Assembly (NCBI RefSeq): GCF_025833875.1 | Contig: NZ_JAOYOD010000001.1 | Span: forward strand, 5,119,501-5,183,500 | DNA: 64,000 nucleotides | Direction: 5' to 3' | Origin: Reichenbachiella ulvae | GTDB lineage: Bacteria; Bacteroidota; Bacteroidia; Cytophagales; Cyclobacteriaceae | Shown: piece by piece, positions 8,033 to 17,072 of the stretch | Numbering within the stretch: the first letter of the stretch is position 1 | Layout of the letters: each line of letters opens with the position of its first letter | Notes under the pieces: model-generated | What the model saw: the letters and a program-made list of their open reading frames with translations, nothing else | What the model was told of the DNA's origin: nothing | Database searches by the model: none | Translations under genes and position numbers: made by a program

Positions 8033-10330
8033 TTATAGGTTTGGAGCTTTATTCCATTCAAAGTTGGTTTTAATCAAATCTCGAGAGTTTCCACCGATCA
8101 TTACACTGAACAAACCGGGTTCTACTACATAGTTGCCGTCATTGTCATAATAACCCAGATTCTCTTCTGATAAGGTGAATTCTACCATTTTAGACTCACC
8201 TGGAATCAATTGAACCTTTTTGAATCCTTTCAATTCTTTAACCGGCCTTGGAAGACTTGCAACCAGATCTCTGATATAAAGTTGAACTACTTCAGTTCCC
8301 TGAACCTCACCTGTGTTAGTTACCATGGCGCTTACGATCATACCATTGTCATTTGGGTTAACAGTGATCTTGTCATATGAAAAAGTCGTGTAGCTAAGGC
8401 CATATCCAAATGGGTAGAGTGGATCATTGGTTTCATCCGTATAGTGTGACCAAAACACCTCGTTTTTTGGGCCTGGTCGACCTGTGCTAAGGTAGTTGTA
8501 GTAGATCGGGACTTGTCCGTTGCTTCTGGGGAAGGTCATTGGGAGCTTGCCAGAAGGGTTGTGATCTCCATACAATACATCTGCTATGGCATGCCCAGAT
8601 TCACTACCTAAGAACCACGTTTCTAAAATTGCAGTAGCCTCTTCATCCAGCTCAGGTATAGCCAACGGACGTCCGTTCATCAAAACGATGACAACATTTG
8701 GATTCGCTTTTTTAACTGCCTCAAAGAGCTCAAGTTGAAGACCTCTAAGTCCAATATTGGCTTGACTTCTACCTTCTCCAGACTGGTAGCAATCTTCCCC
8801 AATGGCTAAAAGTACGATTTCTGACTTTTTTGCTGCAGCTATTGCTTCTGGGAAACCGGAACGATCTTCTGTATTGAAACTAATTTCACCTGCAAAACCT
8901 CTTTCACTTGTAACTAAATCACAGCCTTTAGCATAGTTGATTTGAGTGTTATCACCAATCTTCGCTTTGATTCCTTCCAGTAATGAAACCGCGGAGTTGC
9001 TGATTGCGGAAGCTCGCCAGTTACCAAGGGGAGCATCTTTGTCATCTGCCAAGGGACCAATAACTGCGATGGATTTCAAATCCTTCTTCAAGGGTAGGAT
9101 GCTGTTTTCGTTTTTGAGCAGCACGATAGATTCTCTAGCAACTTTCAATGCGGCAGCCCTGTTGCCTGGGCTTAGGAGAGTGTTTTTCTCTCTAAGTGTG
9201 TCTGAGTACTTGTAAGGATCTTCGAACAGTCCTAAGCGATATTTGATACGTAAAACGCGTGATACAGCTTCGTCTAAATAGCCCGTGTCTGCCTCTCCTG
9301 ATTCTATCATTTGCTGCAAGTGATTGGCGTAAGCATATCCCTCCATATCCATGTCATTTCCCGCAGCGAAGGCCTTGGAAGCGGCTTCTTTAAGGTCTTG
9401 AGCTGCTCCATGGTCAATCATCTCACCGATACTATTCCAGTCCGATACCACAAACCCTTCAAAGCCCCACTTGTCCTTAAGCAGGTCTCTTTGAATGTAG
9501 CTGTTCGCTGTAGCTGGCACCCCTTGTATGATGTTAAATGAATTCATATAGGTAGCTGCTCCTGCTTCTGTAGCCGCTTTAAATGGAGGTAGGATCACGT
9601 TGTGTAGGGTGCTGTTGCTCACATCTACCGTGTTGTAGTCTTTTCCCGATTCGGCAAAAGCATAGCCTGCAAAGTGCTTGGCACATGCAGCAATGGTGTT
9701 TTTGTCTGACAAATCCTCACCCTGAAAGCCACGCACTCTGGCAGCAGAAAGGACACTACTTAAATAAGGATCCTCGCCAGCGCCTTCCATGACACGACCC
9801 CATCGTGCATCTCTACCTACGTCCATCATAGGTGCAAATGTCCAGTGAAGCCCTGCGGCAGCTGATTCTACAGCTGCGATGGATGCTGAGAGCTCTAAAA
9901 GCCCGGGGTCCCAGGAAGCGGCTTCCCCTAAAGGAACCGGAAACATGGTTTGATAACCATGTATCACATCATAGCCAAAAATCAACGGAATACCTAAGCG
10001 GCTGTTTTCTACAACAAGCTTTTGAGCATTCAGAGTAGCTTCTGCACCAATTACATTGAGCATGGAGCCAACTCTTCCGGATTTTAAGTTTTCTTCATGA
10101 GCTTTAGCATACTCATTGTTAGGTGCGGGGCCTGTCATGTTCCATTGGCTGGTGATTTGATGCAATTGACCTACTTTTTCTTCCAAAGTCATTTTGGAAA
10201 GTAGTTCATTAACAAATCGATCTTCCTCCGAGACCTCTACCTGTGTAGAACCACAGGATTGTATGAAAATAATTAATAGAAATAGTAGGGTGGATGGTAT
10301 GAACAGTCTAGTGTCTTTTGATGTCCTCAT
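8033..10330 (-). CDS. GH3 beta-glucosidase, lipoprotein
   Basis: Predicted beta-glucosidase of family 3, 765 residues from the chosen start. The frame is open 35 codons further upstream, but the ATG used here gives a proper lipoprotein signal ending in IQSC (C26). The N-terminal barrel has KHF (218-220) and the nucleophile D297 in VVSDWNS; the second alpha/beta domain and a C-terminal fibronectin-like domain (SYTTFSYDKITVNPND onward) follow, the BglX layout. It would release glucose from the oligosaccharides made by the neighbouring GH5 enzyme, probably in the periplasm or at the membrane. Activity on other beta-linked sugars is possible. Confidence 0.92.
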   Translation of the reverse strand: MRTSKDTRLFIPSTLLFLLIIFIQSCGSTQVEVSEEDRFVNELLSKMTLEEKVGQLHQITSQWNMTGPAPNNEYAKAHEENLKSGRVGSMLNVIGAEATLNAQKLVVENSRLGIPLIFGYDVIHGYQTMFPVPLGEAASWDPGLLELSASIAAVESAAAGLHWTFAPMMDVGRDARWGRVMEGAGEDPYLSSVLSAARVRGFQGEDLSDKNTIAACAKHFAGYAFAESGKDYNTVDVSNSTLHNVILPPFKAATEAGAATYMNSFNIIQGVPATANSYIQRDLLKDKWGFEGFVVSDWNSIGEMIDHGAAQDLKEAASKAFAAGNDMDMEGYAYANHLQQMIESGEADTGYLDEAVSRVLRIKYRLGLFEDPYKYSDTLREKNTLLSPGNRAAALKVARESIVLLKNENSILPLKKDLKSIAVIGPLADDKDAPLGNWRASAISNSAVSLLEGIKAKIGDNTQINYAKGCDLVTSERGFAGEISFNTEDRSGFPEAIAAAKKSEIVLLAIGEDCYQSGEGRSQANIGLRGLQLELFEAVKKANPNVVIVLMNGRPLAIPELDEEATAILETWFLGSESGHAIADVLYGDHNPSGKLPMTFPRSNGQVPIYYNYLSTGRPGPKNEVFWSHYTDETNDPLYPFGYGLSYTTFSYDKITVNPNDNGMIVSAMVTNTGEVQGTEVVQLYIRDLVASLPRPVKELKGFKKVQLIPGESKMVEFTLSEENLGYYDNDGNYVVEPGLFSVMIGGNSRDLIKTNFEWNKAPNL

Positions 10331-10582
10331 GCTTATTGTATTTAGTGCCGTTTGCCTGAATAGTTTCAGGTAAGTCCAATTAGAATACAATAGTGATGAT
10401 GAATTGTCTGAACTCTTAATAAAGAGCCACATCATTAATACATCAAAGTACTTTACAGGGGCACATCAAAAACACTACATATTGCCTTTAAAAGTGCCTT
10501 TATGTTCTTTTATAGCTGTTTTGTCACGTCTGCTGTATCATTAATTCAAGAATTGTCTAATACATCAATGAAGTTCTATAAG

Positions 10583-13507
10583 TTAGAAACGCCCAATGAA
10601 TTCTGTTAAGTTTATTTCTCTCTGAAGATCCAGTTTTTTTCTTAGTCGATAGCGTGCAATTTCAACTCCACGATTTGTAATGTTCATTAGTTGAGCAATC
10701 TCCTTTGTAGAGAGATTCATTCTAAGATAGTTTGAGAGTTTGACCTCTTGTGGAGTTAGGTTTTTGTATTTGTTTCTTAATCTTTGGGTGAAATCCCCAT
10801 GGACCTGATCAAAATATTGCTGGAAATGTTCCCATTCCTCATCGTGCGTGATGCTCTTGTCTATCTTTTTCATCATGTCTTTCAGAGCTTTGGTGTTTCC
10901 GCTCTTTTTATCCTGACTTAGGATTTGTTGGATGTCATTTTTAAGTCCAGATAACAGCTGATTCTTATCTATCAGGTTCATGGTTGAACTAGCCAGCTCC
11001 TTGTTTTTTGTGTTTATTTCAAATTCAAGCTTCTCATTTTTCAGTTTCATGATTTCAGCCTTAGATTTTTGAGTCTGTTCTTCAAGCTCATTGTCTTTTT
11101 TGATCAGTTCTCGCTTTTGGTTAAGCGTGAGTACTTTCTTTTCTTTTTTGTGTCTCACACTTTGTCTAAAGACGATAGCGAGTACCGTGCCTATCATGCC
11201 CAGAAAATATAAACTGAAGGCCAGGTTGGTCCTGTACCATGGGGCAGTGACCGAAAATTTATAGCTAGCAATGGGGCTTTCTATATTATAGATGTTTTTG
11301 GCTTTGACTTGTAGCTCATAAGAGCCTTCTCTTAGGTTGGTGTATTCCTTTTCTGTATTTTGTGACCATAGAGACCAATCTGAATCGTTACCTTTTAAAT
11401 AATAACTGAATTGTGTTTTTTGATCATCATCTGAAAAGGTAGAACTGAACTGGAAGAGTAAGGAGTTCTCTTCATAAGGGAAAACAGGAATGCTAGAAGA
11501 AGGTTGTTTTTGAATGATTTCTCCATTTTTTACAAAATTCCCTGAAAAAACAGTTCTTTTATTGTTAGTCGAAATGACCCTTCGGATCATGACATTGATT
11601 GGTTTTAAAAGATTAGACGCCTTACTTGGGTTGTAATGTATAAATCCCTCATGAGCCCCGAACATGATATTGTCGTAATCAAGGATACTGATGTTTTCAA
11701 GATCATCATTCAGTCTTCCGTGGATTTTGTTAAAAATCTTCGTATACGTACTATGGCTTTCGAATTTCCCTTTTCTTATCATTCCGGTTGAGTCTCCACT
11801 GATGAAATAAATATCTCCGTTAGGAGCCTGAGCCATTTCTCTTATATGAATACTATCTCCAAATATTTCAGTGAAATATGTACTTAGTTCGAATTGATCA
11901 TTTTTTTTATCATACTGATAAATGCCTTGTTCAGAACAAAACAGGTATTCGTTATTAATTGAAAAAAGATTGATCAGATGAGTTGTGCTAAAACCTTCGT
12001 CTGTACCATAAAATTTAACAGAGTCTACTTGATCATAATGCTTGGATGGATATATTCTGAACACTCCTTTGTATCCATGAGACATCCAAATTGATCCGTC
12101 CATATCCTCTTTAAAAACTCTGGTCGATTCTCTAAGACCTTCGAGTAGACCGCTGCCCTCCCAGCTGTCCCCGTTTTTTTTGTAGACCTGGAGCCCAAGG
12201 TAGCTACCCTCTAAAAGTAATTCTGGATGATTTCTCGGAATGATAAAATCCCATGCCCCAAGTACATTGGACATTATTTGGGGCTTCATGCTATGTTTGG
12301 GGTCAAGCAATGTCGCTCCTTGTGTATGTCCTAGAAGTATTTTGTCTTCTAAACTTTGGATAGAATATACTTGTCCCTCTTCCAGTTTTTTCATTTTTCT
12401 TCCATTCCCTCCCTCCTTAGAAAGAAAAAACAGTCCGCTGTTTGTCCCTAAAAATAAACCGCTTTGATCTGCATAACTACAGTACCCAGCACCCTCTACA
12501 CCGTACTGTTCATTGATATAGGTAAAGGGGGATGAATATTCAATTTTTGCTAATCCGTTATTTTGTCCCACCCATAGGTTGCCATATCTATCTTCAATGA
12601 TTCTAAAAACCTCCTTGTTATTAAATCCTCTGTCTTTATTCAGTTCGTCAGTTATTTGACCATCAGTATCGATGAATACAATTCCGTTATTGCTAGTTCC
12701 CAGTACAATTTGATGATTGCTCAACAGGGTCGAGGTTCTCAAGGTTAGATTCTTTAAATATGAATTGGCAGATACTTCCCATTCTTTAAATTGATTGTTG
12801 TTATAGATGTAAACTCCGTTTGATTGTGTGAAGGCAATGAGGCGATCATTAGAGTATGGAATCAGTCCAATGATTAATTTGTCATTTAATTTTTGACTCC
12901 CAAAAACTGGTATAATGTGGTTTCTTTCAACAAAGATGAGTCCTTGTTCTTCTAATTGTACATAAAGTTGGTTTCGTACCATGAAACTTGATTTGATAGC
13001 AAGGTCGCTAGCAATTCTTTTCACATCCGTACCATTATATAGGAATATTTCTCTCTCTGTAAGGAAGTAAACATCATCTCCTCTAACAAAACAATTCCAG
13101 ACCTCAGCAATGTTTCCTTGTGACTCTGGTAGCATGTCAGATAAAGAGTGATAAGTTAATTCACCTTTTTTATCAGGAAAGTAATAGCCAAACTGGCCTT
13201 GCGCACCGATATAAATTCTGCCATTAGGGTGTTGAGAAACGGCCCTCACTTTTGTGCCATTTATTACTGGATAGAGTCTCCAAGAGGATCCATCATACTC
13301 TAAAAGGCCATAATTATTTCCGATGTATATGATGCCTCTTTGATCTTGGGTAAGAGTGTGATTTTGCATACCCGCATTATACTCACGAGGTAAAAATGTT
13401 CTAATAAAAGGTATTCCTTTATAGTTGCGTGCGGTGATGGTAAATGTATCAAAAAGGGATAGTAAAAATATAAGTCCTAATACAATTGATGTAGTCTTTC
13501 TCGTCAT
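10583..13507 (-). CDS. membrane-spanning sensor regulator: beta-propeller, Y_Y_Y, LuxR-type helix-turn-helix
   Basis: 974-residue regulator. An N-terminal signal segment (about 1-27) leads to a large periplasmic part of two-component-regulator propeller blades (such as GIIYIGNNYGLLEYDGSSW, LWVGQNNGLAKIEYSSP) to about residue 640, then a Y_Y_Y immunoglobulin-like domain, a transmembrane helix (about 765-790), a long charged coiled coil, and a C-terminal LuxR-type helix-turn-helix (LTPQEVKLSNYLRM, STKEIAQLMNITNRGVE). There is no kinase or receiver domain, so it is a one-component regulator that reads periplasmic glycan and binds DNA from the membrane. It is divergent from susC, its probable target. 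Confidence 0.88.
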   Translation of the reverse strand: MTRKTTSIVLGLIFLLSLFDTFTITARNYKGIPFIRTFLPREYNAGMQNHTLTQDQRGIIYIGNNYGLLEYDGSSWRLYPVINGTKVRAVSQHPNGRIYIGAQGQFGYYFPDKKGELTYHSLSDMLPESQGNIAEVWNCFVRGDDVYFLTEREIFLYNGTDVKRIASDLAIKSSFMVRNQLYVQLEEQGLIFVERNHIIPVFGSQKLNDKLIIGLIPYSNDRLIAFTQSNGVYIYNNNQFKEWEVSANSYLKNLTLRTSTLLSNHQIVLGTSNNGIVFIDTDGQITDELNKDRGFNNKEVFRIIEDRYGNLWVGQNNGLAKIEYSSPFTYINEQYGVEGAGYCSYADQSGLFLGTNSGLFFLSKEGGNGRKMKKLEEGQVYSIQSLEDKILLGHTQGATLLDPKHSMKPQIMSNVLGAWDFIIPRNHPELLLEGSYLGLQVYKKNGDSWEGSGLLEGLRESTRVFKEDMDGSIWMSHGYKGVFRIYPSKHYDQVDSVKFYGTDEGFSTTHLINLFSINNEYLFCSEQGIYQYDKKNDQFELSTYFTEIFGDSIHIREMAQAPNGDIYFISGDSTGMIRKGKFESHSTYTKIFNKIHGRLNDDLENISILDYDNIMFGAHEGFIHYNPSKASNLLKPINVMIRRVISTNNKRTVFSGNFVKNGEIIQKQPSSSIPVFPYEENSLLFQFSSTFSDDDQKTQFSYYLKGNDSDWSLWSQNTEKEYTNLREGSYELQVKAKNIYNIESPIASYKFSVTAPWYRTNLAFSLYFLGMIGTVLAIVFRQSVRHKKEKKVLTLNQKRELIKKDNELEEQTQKSKAEIMKLKNEKLEFEINTKNKELASSTMNLIDKNQLLSGLKNDIQQILSQDKKSGNTKALKDMMKKIDKSITHDEEWEHFQQYFDQVHGDFTQRLRNKYKNLTPQEVKLSNYLRMNLSTKEIAQLMNITNRGVEIARYRLRKKLDLQREINLTEFIGRF

Positions 13508-13680
13508 AGTTGGAAAATTAATTTTAATTAACCCTTGCTAAATATGTCCTTTAATGACCGTAAAACCTAATAATTCTCGTCGTTTGATGAGTTTTTGATG
13601 TATTTGGTGAAATGCAATGATGTAGTATTGTGTATACCCCTTATTTAGAGAGTGTCTGCATGTTTATCATAATTGTGACA

Positions 13681-13699
13681 GGTTATATGATGTATAACC
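13681..13699. promoter_or_regulatory. inverted repeat upstream of susC
   Basis: GGTTATA and TATAACC form a perfect 7-bp inverted repeat with a 5-base spacer, 54 bases before the susC start and in the region shared with the divergent regulator gene. It is a candidate operator for the LuxR-type regulator or a hairpin in the susC leader. A second weaker pairing (GAGAG with CTCTC, 13703-13719) follows. Confidence 0.4.
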
Positions 13700-13752
13700 G
13701 CAGAGAGAGACAAACTCTCAGCATGAAATATTACTAAACTAAATATTTAAGT

Positions 13753-16700
13753 ATGATTAAATGTAGACTAATGGACATTAGGCCTATGGGTCTGATGGCA
13801 CTGTCCTTAGCATTACTAATGCTATGGAGCTTCAACTTAAAAGCTCAGGACACAGTTGTGAAAGGTCAGGTGACCTCAACAGTGGGTGAGTCGCTACCGG
13901 GAGTCAGCGTATTGCTGAAGGGTACGACTACCGGTACAGTTACCGATATCGATGGTAACTTTTCAATTTCAGTTTCTTCAGACGATCAAGTTTTGGTTTT
14001 CTCTTTTATAGGGATGAAAGCGCAGGAGGTTGCCGTAGGAGGGCGATCTGTGATTGATGTAGTGATGGAGGATGATGTAACTGCTCTAGAAGAAGTAGTA
14101 GTAGTAGGGTATGGCACAAAGAAAAAAGCCTTAGTAACAGGGGCTAATATTCGTCAGGATGGCGAAACTCTTCGTGCTTTGAATACTGGACAACCCATGG
14201 AGGCCTTGCAAGGTATAACTCCTGGGGTAAGTATTTCCAGAACAAGTGGTCAACCTGGTGCCGGTACTAAGGTAAGAATTCGTGGGGTAGGAACTATTGC
14301 CAACTCTAATCCTCTATATGTAGTAGATGGTGTGCCTGTAGGAAATAATATCGACTATTTGGCACCAGCAGATATTGAGTCCATTGATGTATTGAAGGAT
14401 GCAGCTTCAGCAGCTATATATGGTTCTCGTGGTGCAAATGGTGTGGTTCTCGTAACAACGAGAAAAGGTAAAAAAGGTGCGAAAGCTCAGATTACTTATA
14501 ATGGATATTATGGTGTCCAAAATATGTATCGCAAGCCTCCAGCGCTGAATGCACAGGAGTACATGTTCATAATTGATGAAGGAAGAACAAATGATGGAAA
14601 GGAGCCTACTGATTGGGAAGCTGTAATAAAAAATACTTCAATTGACCCTAATGATGGTAGTACCCAGTACAACGGTTGGTTAGAAGAAACTTACCCTGGG
14701 CAAGGGGTTGAATATGGAGAATATGTTTGGAATAGACTTCAGAATGGTTGGGAAGGAACTGATTGGGTAGATGAAATCTCTCAAGAGGATGCGCCTATTC
14801 AAAGCCATTCCATTAATGTAACTGGGGCATCTGAAGATATGTCTTATTCAGCAGGGTTTTCTTATTTTGATCAAACAGGGATTATCGGCGGTGAAATCAT
14901 CGATGCTGGATACAAAAGGTTGAATGCCAGATTAAATACTGAATTTAAACTGCTTGAGTTTGGAGGAAGAAAAATTCTGAAAGTAGGAGAGAACCTGACT
15001 TATACCAATACGGAAAATAGAAGTACTGGTACAGGAAATATCTACTGGAATGACCTGCACGATGCGATTGTAACCAATCCGCTGATGCCGGCTTACTGGC
15101 AAGGTCCTCATAATGAGTATGGTTTTGCTCCAACTCTAGAGGGAATTAGCCTTGGTCAGACTAACCCAATTGCAACTATGTTTTACCGTCATAATTTTAA
15201 TTATGGAAAGGGTAACAATATAGTAGGTAATGTATATGCAGAATTGGAGCCAATTGAAAAACTAAAAATCCGTTCTTCTTATGGTATTAACTCATGGTTT
15301 GGTCATAGTAGATCTTATTCACCAGCTTACGGCCTAGCTTCTTTATATCAAAGGTTGGAATCTGCTGAATCTATTCAGCAAGATATGTATCATGGTGCAA
15401 ATTCTACATGGACTACTACTGCCTCTTATGAGATGGATTTTGGTCTTCATAATATCGCTGTGTTGGTTGGTAATGAGCAAATCAGATATGACATATTGAA
15501 CTTTAATGTAGGAGGCAACAGGAGAAATCCTTTGTACTCCGATCCAGATTATGCTTATCTGGATAATACAGCGCCTGCTGCTTCTACAGCCGATTTAGGC
15601 GTTTGGGGTCGAGATGTTGCTGCCAATGGCGGTGGTATATTTTCATACATGGGGCGTTTATCATATAACTTCCAAGAAAAATACATTGTTGATTATACCT
15701 TCCGTCGTGATGGTTCATCCAATTTTAGTGAAGGAAATCGATATGGTAACTTCCACTCCGTTTCCGCAGCTTGGAATTTCACTCAAGAGTCAATATTTTC
15801 TAATCTGAACTTTATCGATGACGGTAAGTTACGTGCGAGTTGGGGACAAAATGGTAATCAGGACATTGGGGCTTTTAGGTTCCAAACCAATATTATACCT
15901 GTAGCCCAGGGGTATTATTTCGGAGCAAATAAACTCGCTTCATCTACCACATATGTACCGGAAAATGCACCGAACCCAAATGTGGGTTGGGAAACTTCAG
16001 AACAAATTGATATAGGTTTAGATGCAACTTTTATGAATTCGCGTTTGGCCCTCAATTTTGATTGGTATAAAAAAATAACTAAAGATTGGTTGGTTCGGGC
16101 TCCAGTATTAGGAACTACTGGTGCTGCTGCACCATGGATCAATGGCGGGGACGTAGAAAATACGGGTATCGAAATGGTACTAAGCTGGAAAGATGAATTA
16201 GGTGACTTCAAATATGGTCTTACGCTTAGCGGAGCTACTTTGAAGAACGAAGTGACTCGATTAGCGAATGCTGAAAAATTCATCATCGGACCTTCTGATG
16301 TATTGTCTCAGGGTACTTCTTATGTATCTAGAGTAGAAGTGGGAGAGCCTATTGGATTCTTCTATGGATTTGAGACGGATGGCATATTACAGAATCAAGC
16401 TGAAGTAGACGCTTATGTCGGGCCAGAAGGCAACCCAATGTCTTTCCCTGAAGAATATGGTGTAATTCCTGGCGATTTGAGATTTGTAGATCAGAATAAT
16501 GATGGTGTAATTGATGAAAATGATAAGGTTAATCTAGGAAATCCAATTCCAGATTTCGAATTGGGTATTCAGCTCAATGCGTCATGGAAAGGCGTTTATG
16601 CTAATATGACTTTGGCAGGGAAATTTGGCCACCAGGTGATGAGATCTTATCGTTCATTCGCGGACAATTTTGATCAGAACTATACCACCGAGGTTTTCGG

Positions 16701-17067
16701 TAGATGGCACGGTGAGGGCACTTCAGACCGAATCCCTCGACTTAGCAGTGTTTCACACAGAAATCAGCAATACATTTCTGATGTTTACATGTATGATGCG
16801 GATTATCTACGAATCAATAACCTGACGGTTGGATATGATTTTGGTAGCATGGCACAAAATGCTGGCTGGTTTAGTGCTGCACAAGTATATGTGACAGTAA
16901 ACAACTTACACACCTTTACTAAATATGAAGGTATGGATCCTGAAGTTTCCTTTTCAGGAAATGATGATCCAAATAGTCCTGGATATGCACCATGGGCCTC
17001 AGGTATTGACCTAGGATTGTACCCATTGGCACGAACAGTAATGGTAGGTGTGAATCTCACTTTCTAA
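13753..17067 (+). CDS. SusC/RagA-family TonB-dependent outer membrane receptor
   Basis: Outer membrane transporter of 1104 residues that imports oligosaccharides bound by its SusD partner. After a signal peptide (cleavage near AQD, 31-33) comes a carboxypeptidase-like beta-sandwich (GQVTSTVGESLPGVSVLLKG, about 38-108), a TonB box (EEVVVVGYG, 113-121), the plug (about 130-240, with DVLKDAASAAIYGSRGANG) and the beta-barrel ending in VMVGVNLTF. The susD gene begins 5 bases later. Context with GH5 and GH3 enzymes points to a beta-glucan-derived ligand. An ATG six codons in is a possible alternative start. Confidence 0.95.
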   Translation: MIKCRLMDIRPMGLMALSLALLMLWSFNLKAQDTVVKGQVTSTVGESLPGVSVLLKGTTTGTVTDIDGNFSISVSSDDQVLVFSFIGMKAQEVAVGGRSVIDVVMEDDVTALEEVVVVGYGTKKKALVTGANIRQDGETLRALNTGQPMEALQGITPGVSISRTSGQPGAGTKVRIRGVGTIANSNPLYVVDGVPVGNNIDYLAPADIESIDVLKDAASAAIYGSRGANGVVLVTTRKGKKGAKAQITYNGYYGVQNMYRKPPALNAQEYMFIIDEGRTNDGKEPTDWEAVIKNTSIDPNDGSTQYNGWLEETYPGQGVEYGEYVWNRLQNGWEGTDWVDEISQEDAPIQSHSINVTGASEDMSYSAGFSYFDQTGIIGGEIIDAGYKRLNARLNTEFKLLEFGGRKILKVGENLTYTNTENRSTGTGNIYWNDLHDAIVTNPLMPAYWQGPHNEYGFAPTLEGISLGQTNPIATMFYRHNFNYGKGNNIVGNVYAELEPIEKLKIRSSYGINSWFGHSRSYSPAYGLASLYQRLESAESIQQDMYHGANSTWTTTASYEMDFGLHNIAVLVGNEQIRYDILNFNVGGNRRNPLYSDPDYAYLDNTAPAASTADLGVWGRDVAANGGGIFSYMGRLSYNFQEKYIVDYTFRRDGSSNFSEGNRYGNFHSVSAAWNFTQESIFSNLNFIDDGKLRASWGQNGNQDIGAFRFQTNIIPVAQGYYFGANKLASSTTYVPENAPNPNVGWETSEQIDIGLDATFMNSRLALNFDWYKKITKDWLVRAPVLGTTGAAAPWINGGDVENTGIEMVLSWKDELGDFKYGLTLSGATLKNEVTRLANAEKFIIGPSDVLSQGTSYVSRVEVGEPIGFFYGFETDGILQNQAEVDAYVGPEGNPMSFPEEYGVIPGDLRFVDQNNDGVIDENDKVNLGNPIPDFELGIQLNASWKGVYANMTLAGKFGHQVMRSYRSFADNFDQNYTTEVFGRWHGEGTSDRIPRLSSVSHRNQQYISDVYMYDADYLRINNLTVGYDFGSMAQNAGWFSAAQVYVTVNNLHTFTKYEGMDPEVSFSGNDDPNSPGYAPWASGIDLGLYPLARTVMVGVNLTF

Positions 17068-17072
17068 AAGAC

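Noticed and set aside
10331..10435. 35-codon N-terminal extension of the GH3 enzyme
   Set aside because: It would bury the lipoprotein signal inside the protein; the internal ATG gives a normal signal peptide.
15915..16286. 123-residue minus-strand frame inside susC
   Set aside because: No start signals or family features; susC on the plus strand is unambiguous.
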